From assembly GCF_001281485.1 (NCBI RefSeq), contig NZ_CP012669.1, positions 310,001-374,000 of the forward strand: a stretch of DNA of 64,000 nt, written 5' to 3'. This stretch comes from Altererythrobacter epoxidivorans (GTDB lineage Bacteria; Pseudomonadota; Alphaproteobacteria; Sphingomonadales; Sphingomonadaceae). Below, one piece after another: positions 1-7,896 of this stretch. The position numbers and the translations under genes were made by a program. The notes beneath the pieces are model-generated. The model was not told the origin of the DNA. It saw only the letters and a list, made by a program, of their open reading frames with translations, and made no database searches. Numbering within the stretch: the stretch's first letter is position 1; every line of letters begins with the position of its first letter.

Positions 1-1272
1 GTCGTTCGATAGCGAGCCGATCATCTGCAGCTGACCATCGTCGATGAAGTGCTTGAGCTCGCCGCTCTTCTCGAAATCGACCTGGGCGGTGAAGAACGTC
101 GCGCTCTTCACCTTGTCGGCTTCGCCCCGCCGGGCGAGGATGGCCAGTGTTGCCGCCAGCGTCGTACCGGCCACGCAATATCCGATGGTGTGGACCGCCG
201 GGACCTTCAGCCGCTCGCGCACCTTGTCGATCGCCTCGATCTGGCTGCGAATGTAATCGTCCCAGACGATGTCCTTCATGCTGGCATCGGCCGATTTCCA
301 GCTGACGACGAAGACGGTTATCCCCTGGTCGACCGCCCATTTGATGAAGCTCTTCTTGGGCGTGAGGTCGAGAATATAGAAGCGGTTGATCCACGGTGGG
401 AAGATAACGAGCGGAACCTCGTAAACCTCCTCCGTCGAGGGGCTGTACTGGATCAGCTGGTACAGGTTTGTCTCGAATACGACCTTTCCCGGGGTCGCGG
501 CCAGATTTTCGCCGAGAGTGAACGCATCGGCATCGGTGTGGGTCAGTTGCCCACGCTCCAGATCCTTGATGAGATGGCGCATACCCTTAACCAGGTTCTG
601 CCCCTTGGTCTCGATGGTGCGCTTCAGCACGACTGGGTTGGTCAGGATGAAATTGTCCGGGCTCATCGCTTCGACCAGCGCGGTGGTCGCGAATTCGAGC
701 TGCTTCTTTTCTTCGGTGCCGATGCCCTTCAGGTTCTTTGCGGCCGAAACGAAATACTCTGACAGCATCAGATAGGTTTGATGCAGCAGTGCAAATGCCG
801 GGTGGTCCTGCCACGCCGGATCGGAAAAACGGCGGTCCTTGCGCGGCAGTTCGGGCTTGTGATCCTGGTCCTCGCTGCCGGCTGCAAACCGGCTGAACAC
901 CCCTTGCCACAGCGCCATGGTGTCGCCTGCCATTTTCTGGGCGGCTTCGAAGGATGCAGTCGGAACCTGTTTTGCCAGGCTCTGGGTCAGCAGCATGAAT
1001 TGTGCAGGGTCGAGCGGGTTTCCGGTGGCGGCAGATTTCTTCGCCTGTTGCTGGACAAACTCCAGCCACATCGCATGCATTTCGCTGGCTGTGCGCGACC
1101 ATTCGGCAACGTCTTCGGGCGTATAGGGGGAGGCGCCGGGCTGAGACTGCGAGGCTGCCATTGCCTGTGGCAACTGGCCGAACATCTCGCGCATCGCCTC
1201 GCCTTGCATGTCGAAGAACGCACGGAAGGGTTCTGCCTGCTGTTTCCAGAAGTCGCCGGGGTCGTTCGCCAT
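1..1272 (-). CDS. phaC: Class I poly(3-hydroxyalkanoate) synthase, C-terminal part beyond window edge
   Basis: This enzyme polymerises 3-hydroxyacyl-CoA into polyhydroxyalkanoate granules. The first 424 codons are visible; class I PhaC is usually near 600 residues, so roughly the last third lies beyond the left edge. The start (MANDPGDFWKQQAEPFRAFF) fits the family, with an amphipathic N-terminal region rich in M, Q and F. The lipase-like box reads GYCVAG, with the nucleophile as Cys366, which is diagnostic because PhaC replaces the lipase serine with cysteine. The later Asp and His of the triad are not in view. It is divergent from the aminotransferase at 1417 across a 144-base gap. No phasin or phaR is seen. 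Confidence 0.93.
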   Translation of the reverse strand, partial: MANDPGDFWKQQAEPFRAFFDMQGEAMREMFGQLPQAMAASQSQPGASPYTPEDVAEWSRTASEMHAMWLEFVQQQAKKSAATGNPLDPAQFMLLTQSLAKQVPTASFEAAQKMAGDTMALWQGVFSRFAAGSEDQDHKPELPRKDRRFSDPAWQDHPAFALLHQTYLMLSEYFVSAAKNLKGIGTEEKKQLEFATTALVEAMSPDNFILTNPVVLKRTIETKGQNLVKGMRHLIKDLERGQLTHTDADAFTLGENLAATPGKVVFETNLYQLIQYSPSTEEVYEVPLVIFPPWINRFYILDLTPKKSFIKWAVDQGITVFVVSWKSADASMKDIVWDDYIRSQIEAIDKVRERLKVPAVHTIGYCVAGTTLAATLAILARRGEADKVKSATFFTAQVDFEKSGELKHFIDDGQLQMIGSLSND

Positions 1273-1416
1273 GTCGTGCTCCGTACTGCCGCTGCGCAAT
1301 GAAAGATGTTGCTGCCGATGACATAACGAATGTGCATTTCATCTGCACCCGATATATGCGTAGATTCGTATGCAGCGCGGCAATCACGCCGCCAGCATGA
1401 TTGGCCGAAGGACCCT

Positions 1417-2616
1417 ATGGATACCGATTTCTACCGCATGAAGCGCTTGCCGCCTTACGTTATCGCCGAAGTCAACGGCATGCGTCACGCGGCACGTCTC
1501 GCGGGTGAGGACATCATCGACCTCGGTATGGGCAATCCCGACCAGCCGCCGCCGCAGCACGTCATCGATAAATTGTGCGAAGTTGCGCAAAAACCGGACG
1601 CGCACGGATATTCGCAATCGAAAGGCATTCCGGGGCTGCGCCGCGCACAGGCCAATTATTATGGCCGCCGTTTCGGCGTGGACATCGACCCCGAAACCGA
1701 AGTTGTCGTGACCATGGGCTCGAAAGAGGGTCTGGCCAGTCTTGCCACGGCAATCACTGCACCGGGCGACGTCGTGCTCGCTCCCAACCCGTCCTATCCG
1801 ATCCACACGTTCGGGTTCATCATCGCAGGCGCGACCATTCGCAGCGTGCCGACCACGCCGGACGAGAACTATTTCAGAAGCTTGGAAAAGGCGATGCATT
1901 TCACCGTGCCGCGTCCCAGCGTGCTCGTCGTCAACTATCCTTCGAACCCGACTGCGGAAGTCGTTGATCTCGCATTTTACGAACGCCTGGTCGCCTGGGC
2001 GAAGGAGAACAAGGTCTGGATCCTGTCCGACCTCGCCTATTCCGAACTGTATTATGACGGCAATCCCACGCCATCGATCATGCAGGTGAAGGGCGCAAAG
2101 GACGTCGCCATCGAATTCACGAGCATGTCGAAGACCTATTCGATGGCTGGCTGGCGCATGGGCTTTGCGGTCGGCAACAAGAGCCTGATTGCAGCCATGT
2201 CCCGGGTAAAAAGCTATCTCGACTACGGCGCATTCACGCCGATCCAGGCCGCAGCCTGCGCGGCACTGAACGGGCCACAGGACATCGTCGAGAGCAATCG
2301 CCAGCTTTATCACAAGCGCCGCGACGTCATGGTCGAAGCATTCGGCAGGGCCGGCTGGGAGATTCCCGCTCCCCGCGCATCGATGTTCGCATGGGCGCCC
2401 CTGCCGCCGGCTCTTGCCGACATGGGCAGCCTTGAATTTTCAAAACAATTACTTACTCATGCCAAGGTCGCTGTCGCGCCTGGCGTCGGATATGGCGAGG
2501 AGGGCGAGGGTTTCGTCCGGATCGCCATGGTCGAAAACGAACAACGCCTGCGCCAGGCCGCCCGCAATGTGAAACGCTATTTGACTTCGCTCGGCGTGAA
2601 CAGCTCGGCGGCCTAG
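1417..2616 (+). CDS. Class I/II PLP-dependent aminotransferase (AlaC / LL-diaminopimelate aminotransferase-like)
   Basis: A fold-type I aminotransferase of 399 residues. The start at 1417 (MDTDFYRMKRLPPYVIAEV) was chosen over an upstream in-frame ATG at 1330 because it matches the usual N-terminus of the AlaC/DapL subgroup. The PLP lysine is K239 in SMSKTYSMAGWRMGF. The N-terminal DLGMGNPDQPPP and the NYPSNPT motif are also typical. Relatives act as glutamate-pyruvate transaminase (AlaC) or are annotated as LL-diaminopimelate aminotransferase, and sequence alone does not separate the two. The downstream genes give no hint of pathway. Confidence 0.88.
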   Translation: MDTDFYRMKRLPPYVIAEVNGMRHAARLAGEDIIDLGMGNPDQPPPQHVIDKLCEVAQKPDAHGYSQSKGIPGLRRAQANYYGRRFGVDIDPETEVVVTMGSKEGLASLATAITAPGDVVLAPNPSYPIHTFGFIIAGATIRSVPTTPDENYFRSLEKAMHFTVPRPSVLVVNYPSNPTAEVVDLAFYERLVAWAKENKVWILSDLAYSELYYDGNPTPSIMQVKGAKDVAIEFTSMSKTYSMAGWRMGFAVGNKSLIAAMSRVKSYLDYGAFTPIQAAACAALNGPQDIVESNRQLYHKRRDVMVEAFGRAGWEIPAPRASMFAWAPLPPALADMGSLEFSKQLLTHAKVAVAPGVGYGEEGEGFVRIAMVENEQRLRQAARNVKRYLTSLGVNSSAA

Positions 2617-2661
2617 GGGGCAAATGAACGACAGAAGCCACGGCTTCGACAAATTTGGTCG

Positions 2662-2681
2662 GATCGCATTTCCTTGCGATC
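2662..2681. promoter_or_regulatory. Inverted repeat GATCGCA-N6-TGCGATC, possible operator
   Basis: Two perfect 7-base arms flank the 6-base spacer TTTCCT, ending 13 bases before the ATG of the LuxR-type HTH gene at 2695. Its size and symmetry would suit a LuxR-family dimer and autoregulation. A role as a weak terminator for the aminotransferase is possible but there is no U-tract directly after it. Confidence 0.4.
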
Positions 2682-2694
2682 GATTTTGATCGTT

Positions 2695-3273
2695 ATGGAC
2701 GCTGCGCAAGATAATCAAACATCGGCCGATCCCCCTCGGCCACTGACTGATCGTCAGCGCTCTGTAATCGAGCGGATCGACCGCCGCGTACCGATCAAGG
2801 TAATCGCGCAGGAACTTGGCGTGTCCGAAACGCGCATCAACCAGCACATTCGCGCACTGAAGGACATATTCGAAGCCGGCAGCCTGAACGAGCTGGTCGA
2901 GAATTACCGAGCCAATTCACCGGATTACGTTCCCGAAGGGGACTTGAGCGAAGCTGTATATATAAAAAATCAGCTGCCGGATGATCCGGTTGTTGGGGCA
3001 GGCATGACCCGGGTCGACACGGAGGAGGCGGTATATCGCGCTCTCCTGCAAACGCCTGGCCAAGGGCTGATCGAGCATCCTGGCGAGCCGAAAGTCGTCC
3101 CCGGGGCGCTCGACGGTGAACATGCCGTTCTTGCCCGTCTCGCTGTCATCGTCGGGATCGCATTCGGCATCCTGGCAGCGGTCGTCCTGATGGTGACGAC
3201 CGCAGTGACCCTTAGCGAGGCTTTGGATGGGAAGGCCGCCGTCCCCGATGACTATGTCCAGTCCGCACAGTGA
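2695..3273 (+). CDS. LuxR/GerE-type HTH protein with a C-terminal membrane anchor
   Basis: A protein of 192 residues. Residues about 17-70 match a GerE/LuxR DNA-binding domain (PLTDRQRSVIERIDRR, then VIAQELGVSETRINQHIRAL). There is no receiver, PAS or autoinducer-binding domain in front. Residues about 71-145 look flexible, and about 148-171 form one strongly hydrophobic helix, followed by a short polar tail. This suggests a DNA-binding protein tail-anchored in the inner membrane. The start at 2695 is preferred over 2674 because it leaves the upstream inverted repeat free. It is followed 25 bases later by a small helical protein and then a membrane protein, so the three likely form one transcript. 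The function is unknown. Confidence 0.75.
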   Translation: MDAAQDNQTSADPPRPLTDRQRSVIERIDRRVPIKVIAQELGVSETRINQHIRALKDIFEAGSLNELVENYRANSPDYVPEGDLSEAVYIKNQLPDDPVVGAGMTRVDTEEAVYRALLQTPGQGLIEHPGEPKVVPGALDGEHAVLARLAVIVGIAFGILAAVVLMVTTAVTLSEALDGKAAVPDDYVQSAQ

Positions 3274-3298
3274 GTGGTGCGGACAGGGGAGAAAATCC

Positions 3299-3640
3299 AT
3301 GTCCGAACGTATCCTTGCCGACGCCCGCAATCTCAAGAAGCTGATGCGCGAAGCAGAAGCTCTCGCCGATGAATCGATGATCGCCTTTTCCCGCCTGAAG
3401 CAGGCGATGCTGGCCGCTCGTCAGAACCCGGCAATCGAAGTGGATGCCGGACAGCGAGCCCTCATGCGACTGAATCAGGCGGAACAGCAGGCGATGGCCA
3501 TGTCGACCAACCTCCTTCGCGTGCATGAAGAACTCAGCCGCGTGGCTCGCGTGAAGGCGGTGGGAGAGGAAGATATCCCGACGATCATCGAACCTTCGGC
3601 AATCGTGGAACCCGCACCGATGCAGAGCGAGGCCGCCTGA
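3299..3640 (+). CDS. Small helical protein of unknown function
   Basis: A protein of 113 residues with no signal peptide or membrane segment. The first about 80 residues are charged and helical (ERILADARNLKKLMREAEAL, later LNQAEQQAMAMSTNLL), as in a small coiled-coil bundle; the tail is acidic and proline-rich (VGEEDIPTIIEPSAIVEPAP). The start at 3299 has the purine-rich GGGGAGAAAA just upstream. It sits between the tail-anchored HTH gene and a membrane protein, with gaps of 25 and 16 bases, so co-transcription is likely. I do not recognise the family. Confidence 0.65.
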   Translation: MSERILADARNLKKLMREAEALADESMIAFSRLKQAMLAARQNPAIEVDAGQRALMRLNQAEQQAMAMSTNLLRVHEELSRVARVKAVGEEDIPTIIEPSAIVEPAPMQSEAA

Positions 3641-3656
3641 CTGGCATCGACCGACC

Positions 3657-4196
3657 ATGCTGAACTTCGTTCTTGCAAACAAGGCTGACTTCCAGCTCGT
3701 TTTCGGACTGCTTCTATCCGTCGTCATGTTATGGCGCGGGGGCGGTCCGGAACGGGCTGCAGCACTGATCTGGCTGGTCCTGCTGATCGGAATGGACAAG
3801 CTGTACCATCTGATGTTCAGCGAGCTGTACCAGTTGCGGGGCGTGGACGCTTTTCATGCAGGGCTCGACACAACCATGGCCCTGCTCGCGGCGTTTTTCG
3901 CAATCTACGCCAACCGCACATGGCCGCTCTGGTTCGCGGGATTCCAGCTGATTTCGGTATTTGGGCACATCGCCCGCGAACTGACCGAAGCGATGTCCCC
4001 GATCACTTACGCAATCGTCACTATCGCCCCGTCATGGGGAATGCTGGCTGTCATGGCTGGCGGGTTCGTCCAGCATCGCAAGCGTCTGGGCAGGTTCGGC
4101 CCTTATCGGGATTGGCGTGAACCGGCGCCCACAGTTCTGGAAGCGTTGAGCCCGTCGGTCATCAGGAACCGCAGGATCGGGTTCGAACCGTCCTGA
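3657..4196 (+). CDS. Integral membrane protein of unknown function
   Basis: A protein of 179 residues with about five hydrophobic segments in the first 140 (for example FQLVFGLLLSVVMLWRGGG, AAALIWLVLLIGMDKLYHLM and TMALLAAFFAIYANRTWPLW), then a basic cytoplasmic-looking tail with HRKRLGRF. No enzyme motif was found. It is the third gene of the cassette that begins with the tail-anchored LuxR-type protein, so a sensory or partner role in the membrane is a reasonable guess, but it is only inference. Confidence 0.65.
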   Translation: MLNFVLANKADFQLVFGLLLSVVMLWRGGGPERAAALIWLVLLIGMDKLYHLMFSELYQLRGVDAFHAGLDTTMALLAAFFAIYANRTWPLWFAGFQLISVFGHIARELTEAMSPITYAIVTIAPSWGMLAVMAGGFVQHRKRLGRFGPYRDWREPAPTVLEALSPSVIRNRRIGFEPS

Positions 4197-4275
4197 CGTC
4201 CGGCTACCTGATCGGGAAAGGGTAGCGGGCAAAATCGGCAATCAAATCGTAAAAATAAATCACTTGAGGTCCAAG

Positions 4276-4665
4276 ATGGTCGCAATGCGAGCTCCGAAAT
4301 TATGGCTCGAGGGAGAGGAAGTCGTGCCCCGGTTTCGCGAGGTAGGCGATGTTACGCTCGACCTCATGCATCGGGACGGGAGGGTGGAGGATCGCTGGCT
4401 CGGCCTGCACCCACGGGAATTCCAGCTGCTTTGGCGACTGCTGGAATCGCCCGGCGAGCCTGTCTCGCGGCGCCAGTTGCTGTCGGAGGTGTGGCGCATT
4501 GACTACGAACCGAACACGAACAGCGTGGCGGTTCATGTTGCAAGGGTGCGCAGCAAGCTTGCCGTTTACGGCCTGTCCGACATCCTCCTCACGCATCCCG
4601 ATGGCGGCTACCTGGTCGATGCCATTCCGGGTCCCAGCGCCTTTCGCTTCGATCGCCACGACTGA
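4276..4665 (+). CDS. Orphan OmpR/PhoB-type winged-helix protein
   Basis: A protein of 129 residues that is essentially one trans_reg_C domain. Visible are LHPREFQLLWRLLESPGEPV, the recognition region NTNSVAVHVARVRSKLA and the hairpin THPDGGYLVDA. The receiver domain that normally precedes this fold is absent; only about 35 residues come before it. The start at 4276 has GAGG seven bases upstream. Response regulators of this kind need phosphorylation, so a receiver-less version must be controlled otherwise, for instance by abundance or a partner. It follows the membrane-protein cassette by 79 bases on the same strand. Confidence 0.78.
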   Translation: MVAMRAPKLWLEGEEVVPRFREVGDVTLDLMHRDGRVEDRWLGLHPREFQLLWRLLESPGEPVSRRQLLSEVWRIDYEPNTNSVAVHVARVRSKLAVYGLSDILLTHPDGGYLVDAIPGPSAFRFDRHD

Positions 4666-4736
4666 ACTGCAGGCGCTTTACAGCAATGGGCGCATGCGGC
4701 AGTTTGCCGCGAAAGCAAGTTTTGGGGACTACCATA

Positions 4737-5543
4737 ATGACCATGCCGGCGAACGATCGCGTTTCCATCCACCTGGGCGAGGACGGTGTCGCCCAGGTCA
4801 AGCTCACCCGTGCAGACAAGATGAATGCGCTGGACCATGAAATGTTCGAGCGCATTATCGAAGCAGGCCACGAACTCCATGGCATTAAGGGTGTTCGCGT
4901 GGTCGTCCTTTCGGGCGAGGGCAGGGCGTTCTGCGCGGGTCTCGACCTTTCGAACTTTGCCCGCAAGCCTTCACCGGACGAACCCGACCTGACCCAGCGT
5001 ACGCATGGCAATGCAAATCGCGCGCAGCAGGCTGCGATGGTCTGGCGCAAGCTACCGGTTCCGGTGATCGCGGCAGTGCACGGCGTTTGCTTCGGTGGCG
5101 GCCTGCAGATCGCCAGCGGAGCAGACATCCGCGTCGTCCATCCCGAAACCCGCATGGCCATCATGGAAATGAAGTGGGGCCTTGTTCCCGACATGGGCGG
5201 TTATGCACTGTGGCGCGGGCTGGTGCGCGATGATGTCATGCGAGAGCTCGTATACACCAACCGCGAATTCACCGGTGAAGAAGCGAAAGAATACGGGCTC
5301 GCGACCCACGTCGATGCGAACCCGCATGCCAAGGCGACCGCGATCGCCAGCGAAATCGCCAATCGCAATCCGCATGCCATCCGCGCTGCAAAACGCCTTC
5401 AGGCAGGCATGATGGAAAAGGACACCGATGCAATCCTGATGGATGAGAGCGTCGAACAGCACGCCATCATGCGTTCGAAAAACCAGGTCGAGGCGGTGAT
5501 GTCGGGAATGGAAAAGCGCCGCCCCAATTTCGAGGACGTCTGA
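4737..5543 (+). CDS. Enoyl-CoA hydratase/isomerase family protein (crotonase fold)
   Basis: A crotonase-superfamily protein of 268 residues. The oxyanion-hole regions GRAFCAGLDLS and HGVCFGGGLQIASGADIRV are clear, and the GLVPDMGG loop matches this family. It probably hydrates or isomerises an acyl-CoA in beta-oxidation; the substrate cannot be read from the sequence. The start at 4737 has TGGGGA about ten bases upstream. It is convergent with the thioesterase at 5563. Confidence 0.85.
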   Translation: MTMPANDRVSIHLGEDGVAQVKLTRADKMNALDHEMFERIIEAGHELHGIKGVRVVVLSGEGRAFCAGLDLSNFARKPSPDEPDLTQRTHGNANRAQQAAMVWRKLPVPVIAAVHGVCFGGGLQIASGADIRVVHPETRMAIMEMKWGLVPDMGGYALWRGLVRDDVMRELVYTNREFTGEEAKEYGLATHVDANPHAKATAIASEIANRNPHAIRAAKRLQAGMMEKDTDAILMDESVEQHAIMRSKNQVEAVMSGMEKRRPNFEDV

Positions 5544-5562
5544 CCTGGATATAAGTCCGCGA

Positions 5563-6339
5563 CTAACCGAAGATCGCGGCGGCCTGCATCCCGACCATTA
5601 CAAGTTCCCCGTCGGCATTCCACAGCCGCAGCCTTTCCGAAGAATAGCCGTGTCCGGCATGGTCGCTTGCCGTTTCGGCCAGCCACCAGCCGTCCCGCGT
5701 CGTGGGCTCGGGCTCTAGGATGTTGAACATCCAGTTGATGGAGCTGAGCGGCCCCTGCCGTTGCATGGCGCGCATGGCGCCTGGTGGTAGCGTGTCCCCG
5801 ATCAGGATCAGCAAGGAAATCGGGTCAAGCCCGTGGTCGGTTTTCGGGCGGAACCAGCGCCTGACGACCGGTTCGCCCGGGCCGCTTGTGTCCTGCGCCC
5901 GCCGCAACTCGTAATTCGAGATGAAATGCTTGCCCTTGGGCTCGGGCACTTTTTCGGCATCTTCAGGCGCGCCGGGCCACGGGTCGGCCTTCGGTGCAGG
6001 GTGGACCGCATTCGGTTCACGTTCGGTCCCGAATACGAAAAACGCGCTGAGGGCCGGCTTGCCATCGACCAGCAATTCGCTGCGAAGCTGCGTGACGTTG
6101 CGACCCTCGCGGATCATCTCGATCCGCGGCTCGACAGTGTCGCCAACCGGCGCGACGAAGGCGACTTGCGCGCTCCTGAGTGGCGGCAGATCGGGATATT
6201 CGCGCTTGGCAGCAGTGTAGGCGAGCAGCGTCGATGCACCGCCATAAAGGGTGCGTCCCTGCATCCAGTCCTCAGCTGCAGGAAGGTGTACGGGGCCGGA
6301 CGTACCGGTGATGGGGCTGATCAGGTCTGAAGCACTCAT
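5563..6339 (-). CDS. Acyl-CoA thioesterase family protein, double hot-dog
   Basis: A protein of 258 residues. The N-terminal half contains the hot-dog start LYGGASTLLAYTAA and the strand QVAFVAPVGDTVEPRIEMIREGR (shown in part); the second half ends with GHGYSSERLRLWNADGELV. This pattern matches the TesB-like or DUF4442-like thioesterases that hydrolyse acyl-CoA to free acid and CoA. Placement beside an enoyl-CoA hydratase fits fatty acyl-CoA metabolism. The substrate is unknown. Confidence 0.78.
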   Translation of the reverse strand: MSASDLISPITGTSGPVHLPAAEDWMQGRTLYGGASTLLAYTAAKREYPDLPPLRSAQVAFVAPVGDTVEPRIEMIREGRNVTQLRSELLVDGKPALSAFFVFGTEREPNAVHPAPKADPWPGAPEDAEKVPEPKGKHFISNYELRRAQDTSGPGEPVVRRWFRPKTDHGLDPISLLILIGDTLPPGAMRAMQRQGPLSSINWMFNILEPEPTTRDGWWLAETASDHAGHGYSSERLRLWNADGELVMVGMQAAAIFG

Positions 6340-6472
6340 GGCGACTTCCTGCCCACTTACGGTGCGTGCGTCCAGATTGACGTTACGTAAGTTGCCGGCG
6401 GGCCATCAAGGCGATTGCCAATGCGCAGATGACTCGTTAGAGGGCCGCTTCCCGGTTGCTTCGGCTGCCGGT

Positions 6473-6546
6473 GGCCCGATGGCGGAGTGGTGACGCAGAG
6501 GACTGCAAATCCTTGTACGCCGGTTCGATTCCGGCTCGGGCCTCCA
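6473..6546 (+). tRNA. tRNA-Cys (GCA)
   Basis: 74 bases with acceptor arms GGCCCGA/TCGGGCC, discriminator T and encoded CCA. The anticodon GCA is at 6505-6507. The T arm carries GGTTCGATTCC. It stands 62 bases before tRNA-Thr. Confidence 0.96.
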
Positions 6547-6608
6547 TTTTTCGGTTCGCGAAGCGCGTTGCGACACCACGGTTGCGCGTTTAACGATCCG
6601 GCGAGAGT

Positions 6609-6684
6609 GCCGCTTTAGCTCAGTTGGTAGAGCACATCATTCGTAATGATGGGGCCAGGTGTTCGAGTCACCTAAGCGGCACCA
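6609..6684 (+). tRNA. tRNA-Thr (CGT)
   Basis: 76 bases with acceptor arms GCCGCTT/AAGCGGC, discriminator A and encoded CCA. The anticodon loop TTCGTAA gives anticodon CGT at 6642-6644, reading ACG. The D arm (TAGCTCAGTTGGTAGAGC) and T arm (GTTCGAGTC) are normal. Confidence 0.96.
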
Positions 6685-6879
6685 CCGCCTTCTCTCTTCC
6701 CCATCGATAACGCGCCTTTCGACACCCGTTGCGGGTTTCGGCATAGGCTTGCGGCACTATGACTGTCCCGGACTTCTGGCTGTCGACCAGAAATATGTGA
6801 GGGCATAGGCTCGCCCGGCCCGGGCCAAAGGAAATCTATCCGGGCTGGCGCCTGTCCGTCGCCTTCTGCGGATTTACAG

Positions 6880-6899
6880 ATATAAAAGATCCTTTATAT
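6880..6899. promoter_or_regulatory. Near-perfect 20-bp palindrome at the head of the met operon, likely operator
   Basis: The element ATATAAAAGATCCTTTATAT pairs in nine of ten positions about its centre. It overlaps the first possible ATG (6898) of the ArsR-methyltransferase gene and lies 10 bases before the second ATG (6910). AT-rich palindromes of this kind are typical ArsR-family operators, so autoregulation of the regulator and the met genes behind it is likely. If the true start is 6898, the operator covers the start codon and the transcript would be leaderless or nearly so. Confidence 0.65.
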
Positions 6900-7896
6900 G
6901 TCCGTCGCGATGGACGTCGACGCGATCTTCCGGGCCTTGGCCGATCCGACCCGCCTGCGCATCCTGCGCTTGCTCGGGGCGATGGAACTCGCCGTGGGCG
7001 AACTGGCGCAGGTTCTGGAGCAATCGCAGCCGCGCGTTTCCCGCCATATCGGAATCCTGTGCGATGCCGGTCTGGCAGAGCGGCGGCGCGAAGGCAGCTG
7101 GGTTTTCCTGCGCGCACCCGGTGGCAGTGATGGCGGCTCGCCTCTGGTCGATGCGGTCAAGCGATTGCTTGCTATCGCGGAGCGCGAGGATGCCGATTTC
7201 GCGGCGAAATGCGAAGAAGACCGCCGCAAGCTGATTGCGATCCGGTCTTCGCGCGAACAGACCGCGCAAGGCTATTTCGCAAGGCATGCGGAAGACTGGG
7301 ACGAACTTCGCCGCCTGCACAGCCCCGACCGGCTCGTCGAAGAGGCACTGACGGAAGCGTTGAACGATGCACCCCTCGGCGATGTTCTGGATATCGGTAC
7401 CGGCACAGGACGGATGGCAGAGCTCTTTGCGCCCAAGGCCGAACGGATCGTCGCGCTCGATAAGAGCCTCGAGATGCTGCGCATTGCGCGCGCAAAGCTC
7501 CAGCACCTGCCGACCGAAAGCGTCGAACTGGTGCAGGGCGATTTTTCAGAATTGCCGTTCGATGCGCACCGGTTCGATACCGTGTTGCTGCACCAGGTCC
7601 TGCATTTCGCGCAGGACCCGGCAGAAGCGCTTGCCGAGGCCGCCCGCGTTACCCGCCCGGGGGGACGGATCGCCATCGTCGATTTCGCCGCTCACGGACG
7701 AGAGGAACTGCGCGAGCGCCATGCACACGCACGTCTCGGATTTTCGGATCGCCAGTTGCGGCAAATGCTGCGCGATGCCGGGTTTTCCGCGCGCCAGCCC
7801 ATCGAACTGGCAGGAGGCGAGCTCGTCGTCATGATCTGGATCGGCCAGCGCCGCGAAACCGATATTGCCGAAACAAGGAAGGAGGCTCGCGCATGA
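6898..7896 (+). CDS. ArsR-family winged helix fused to a SAM-dependent methyltransferase domain (SahR-like regulator)
   Basis: A protein of 332 residues in two parts. Residues about 10-85 are an ArsR/SmtB winged helix (FRALADPTRLRILRLLGAME, SQPRVSRHIGILCDAGLAE). The metal-binding ELCVCDL motif of classic ArsR is replaced by ELAVGELAQ, so a metal effector is unlikely. From about residue 155 comes a class I methyltransferase fold with motif I VLDIGTGTGRMAEL and the later VTRPGGRIAIVDF. Proteobacterial SahR regulators of methionine genes are ArsR-type and respond to S-adenosylhomocysteine; this protein overlaps metF by four bases (ATGA) and fits that role. The methyltransferase part may be a SAM/SAH sensor rather than an active enzyme. 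An ATG at 6910 is an alternative start. Confidence 0.88.
   Translation: MSVAMDVDAIFRALADPTRLRILRLLGAMELAVGELAQVLEQSQPRVSRHIGILCDAGLAERRREGSWVFLRAPGGSDGGSPLVDAVKRLLAIAEREDADFAAKCEEDRRKLIAIRSSREQTAQGYFARHAEDWDELRRLHSPDRLVEEALTEALNDAPLGDVLDIGTGTGRMAELFAPKAERIVALDKSLEMLRIARAKLQHLPTESVELVQGDFSELPFDAHRFDTVLLHQVLHFAQDPAEALAEAARVTRPGGRIAIVDFAAHGREELRERHAHARLGFSDRQLRQMLRDAGFSARQPIELAGGELVVMIWIGQRRETDIAETRKEARA

Noticed and set aside
49..762. Long forward-strand reading frame opposite phaC
   Set aside because: It is the antisense shadow of phaC, with no family similarity and no ribosome site; the reverse strand carries the clear PhaC motifs.
6774..6792. Hairpin-like TTCTGG/CCAGAA ahead of the met operon, considered as a SAM or SAH riboswitch part
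   Set aside because: Only six base pairs and none of the conserved core sequences of SAM or SAH riboswitches are present.
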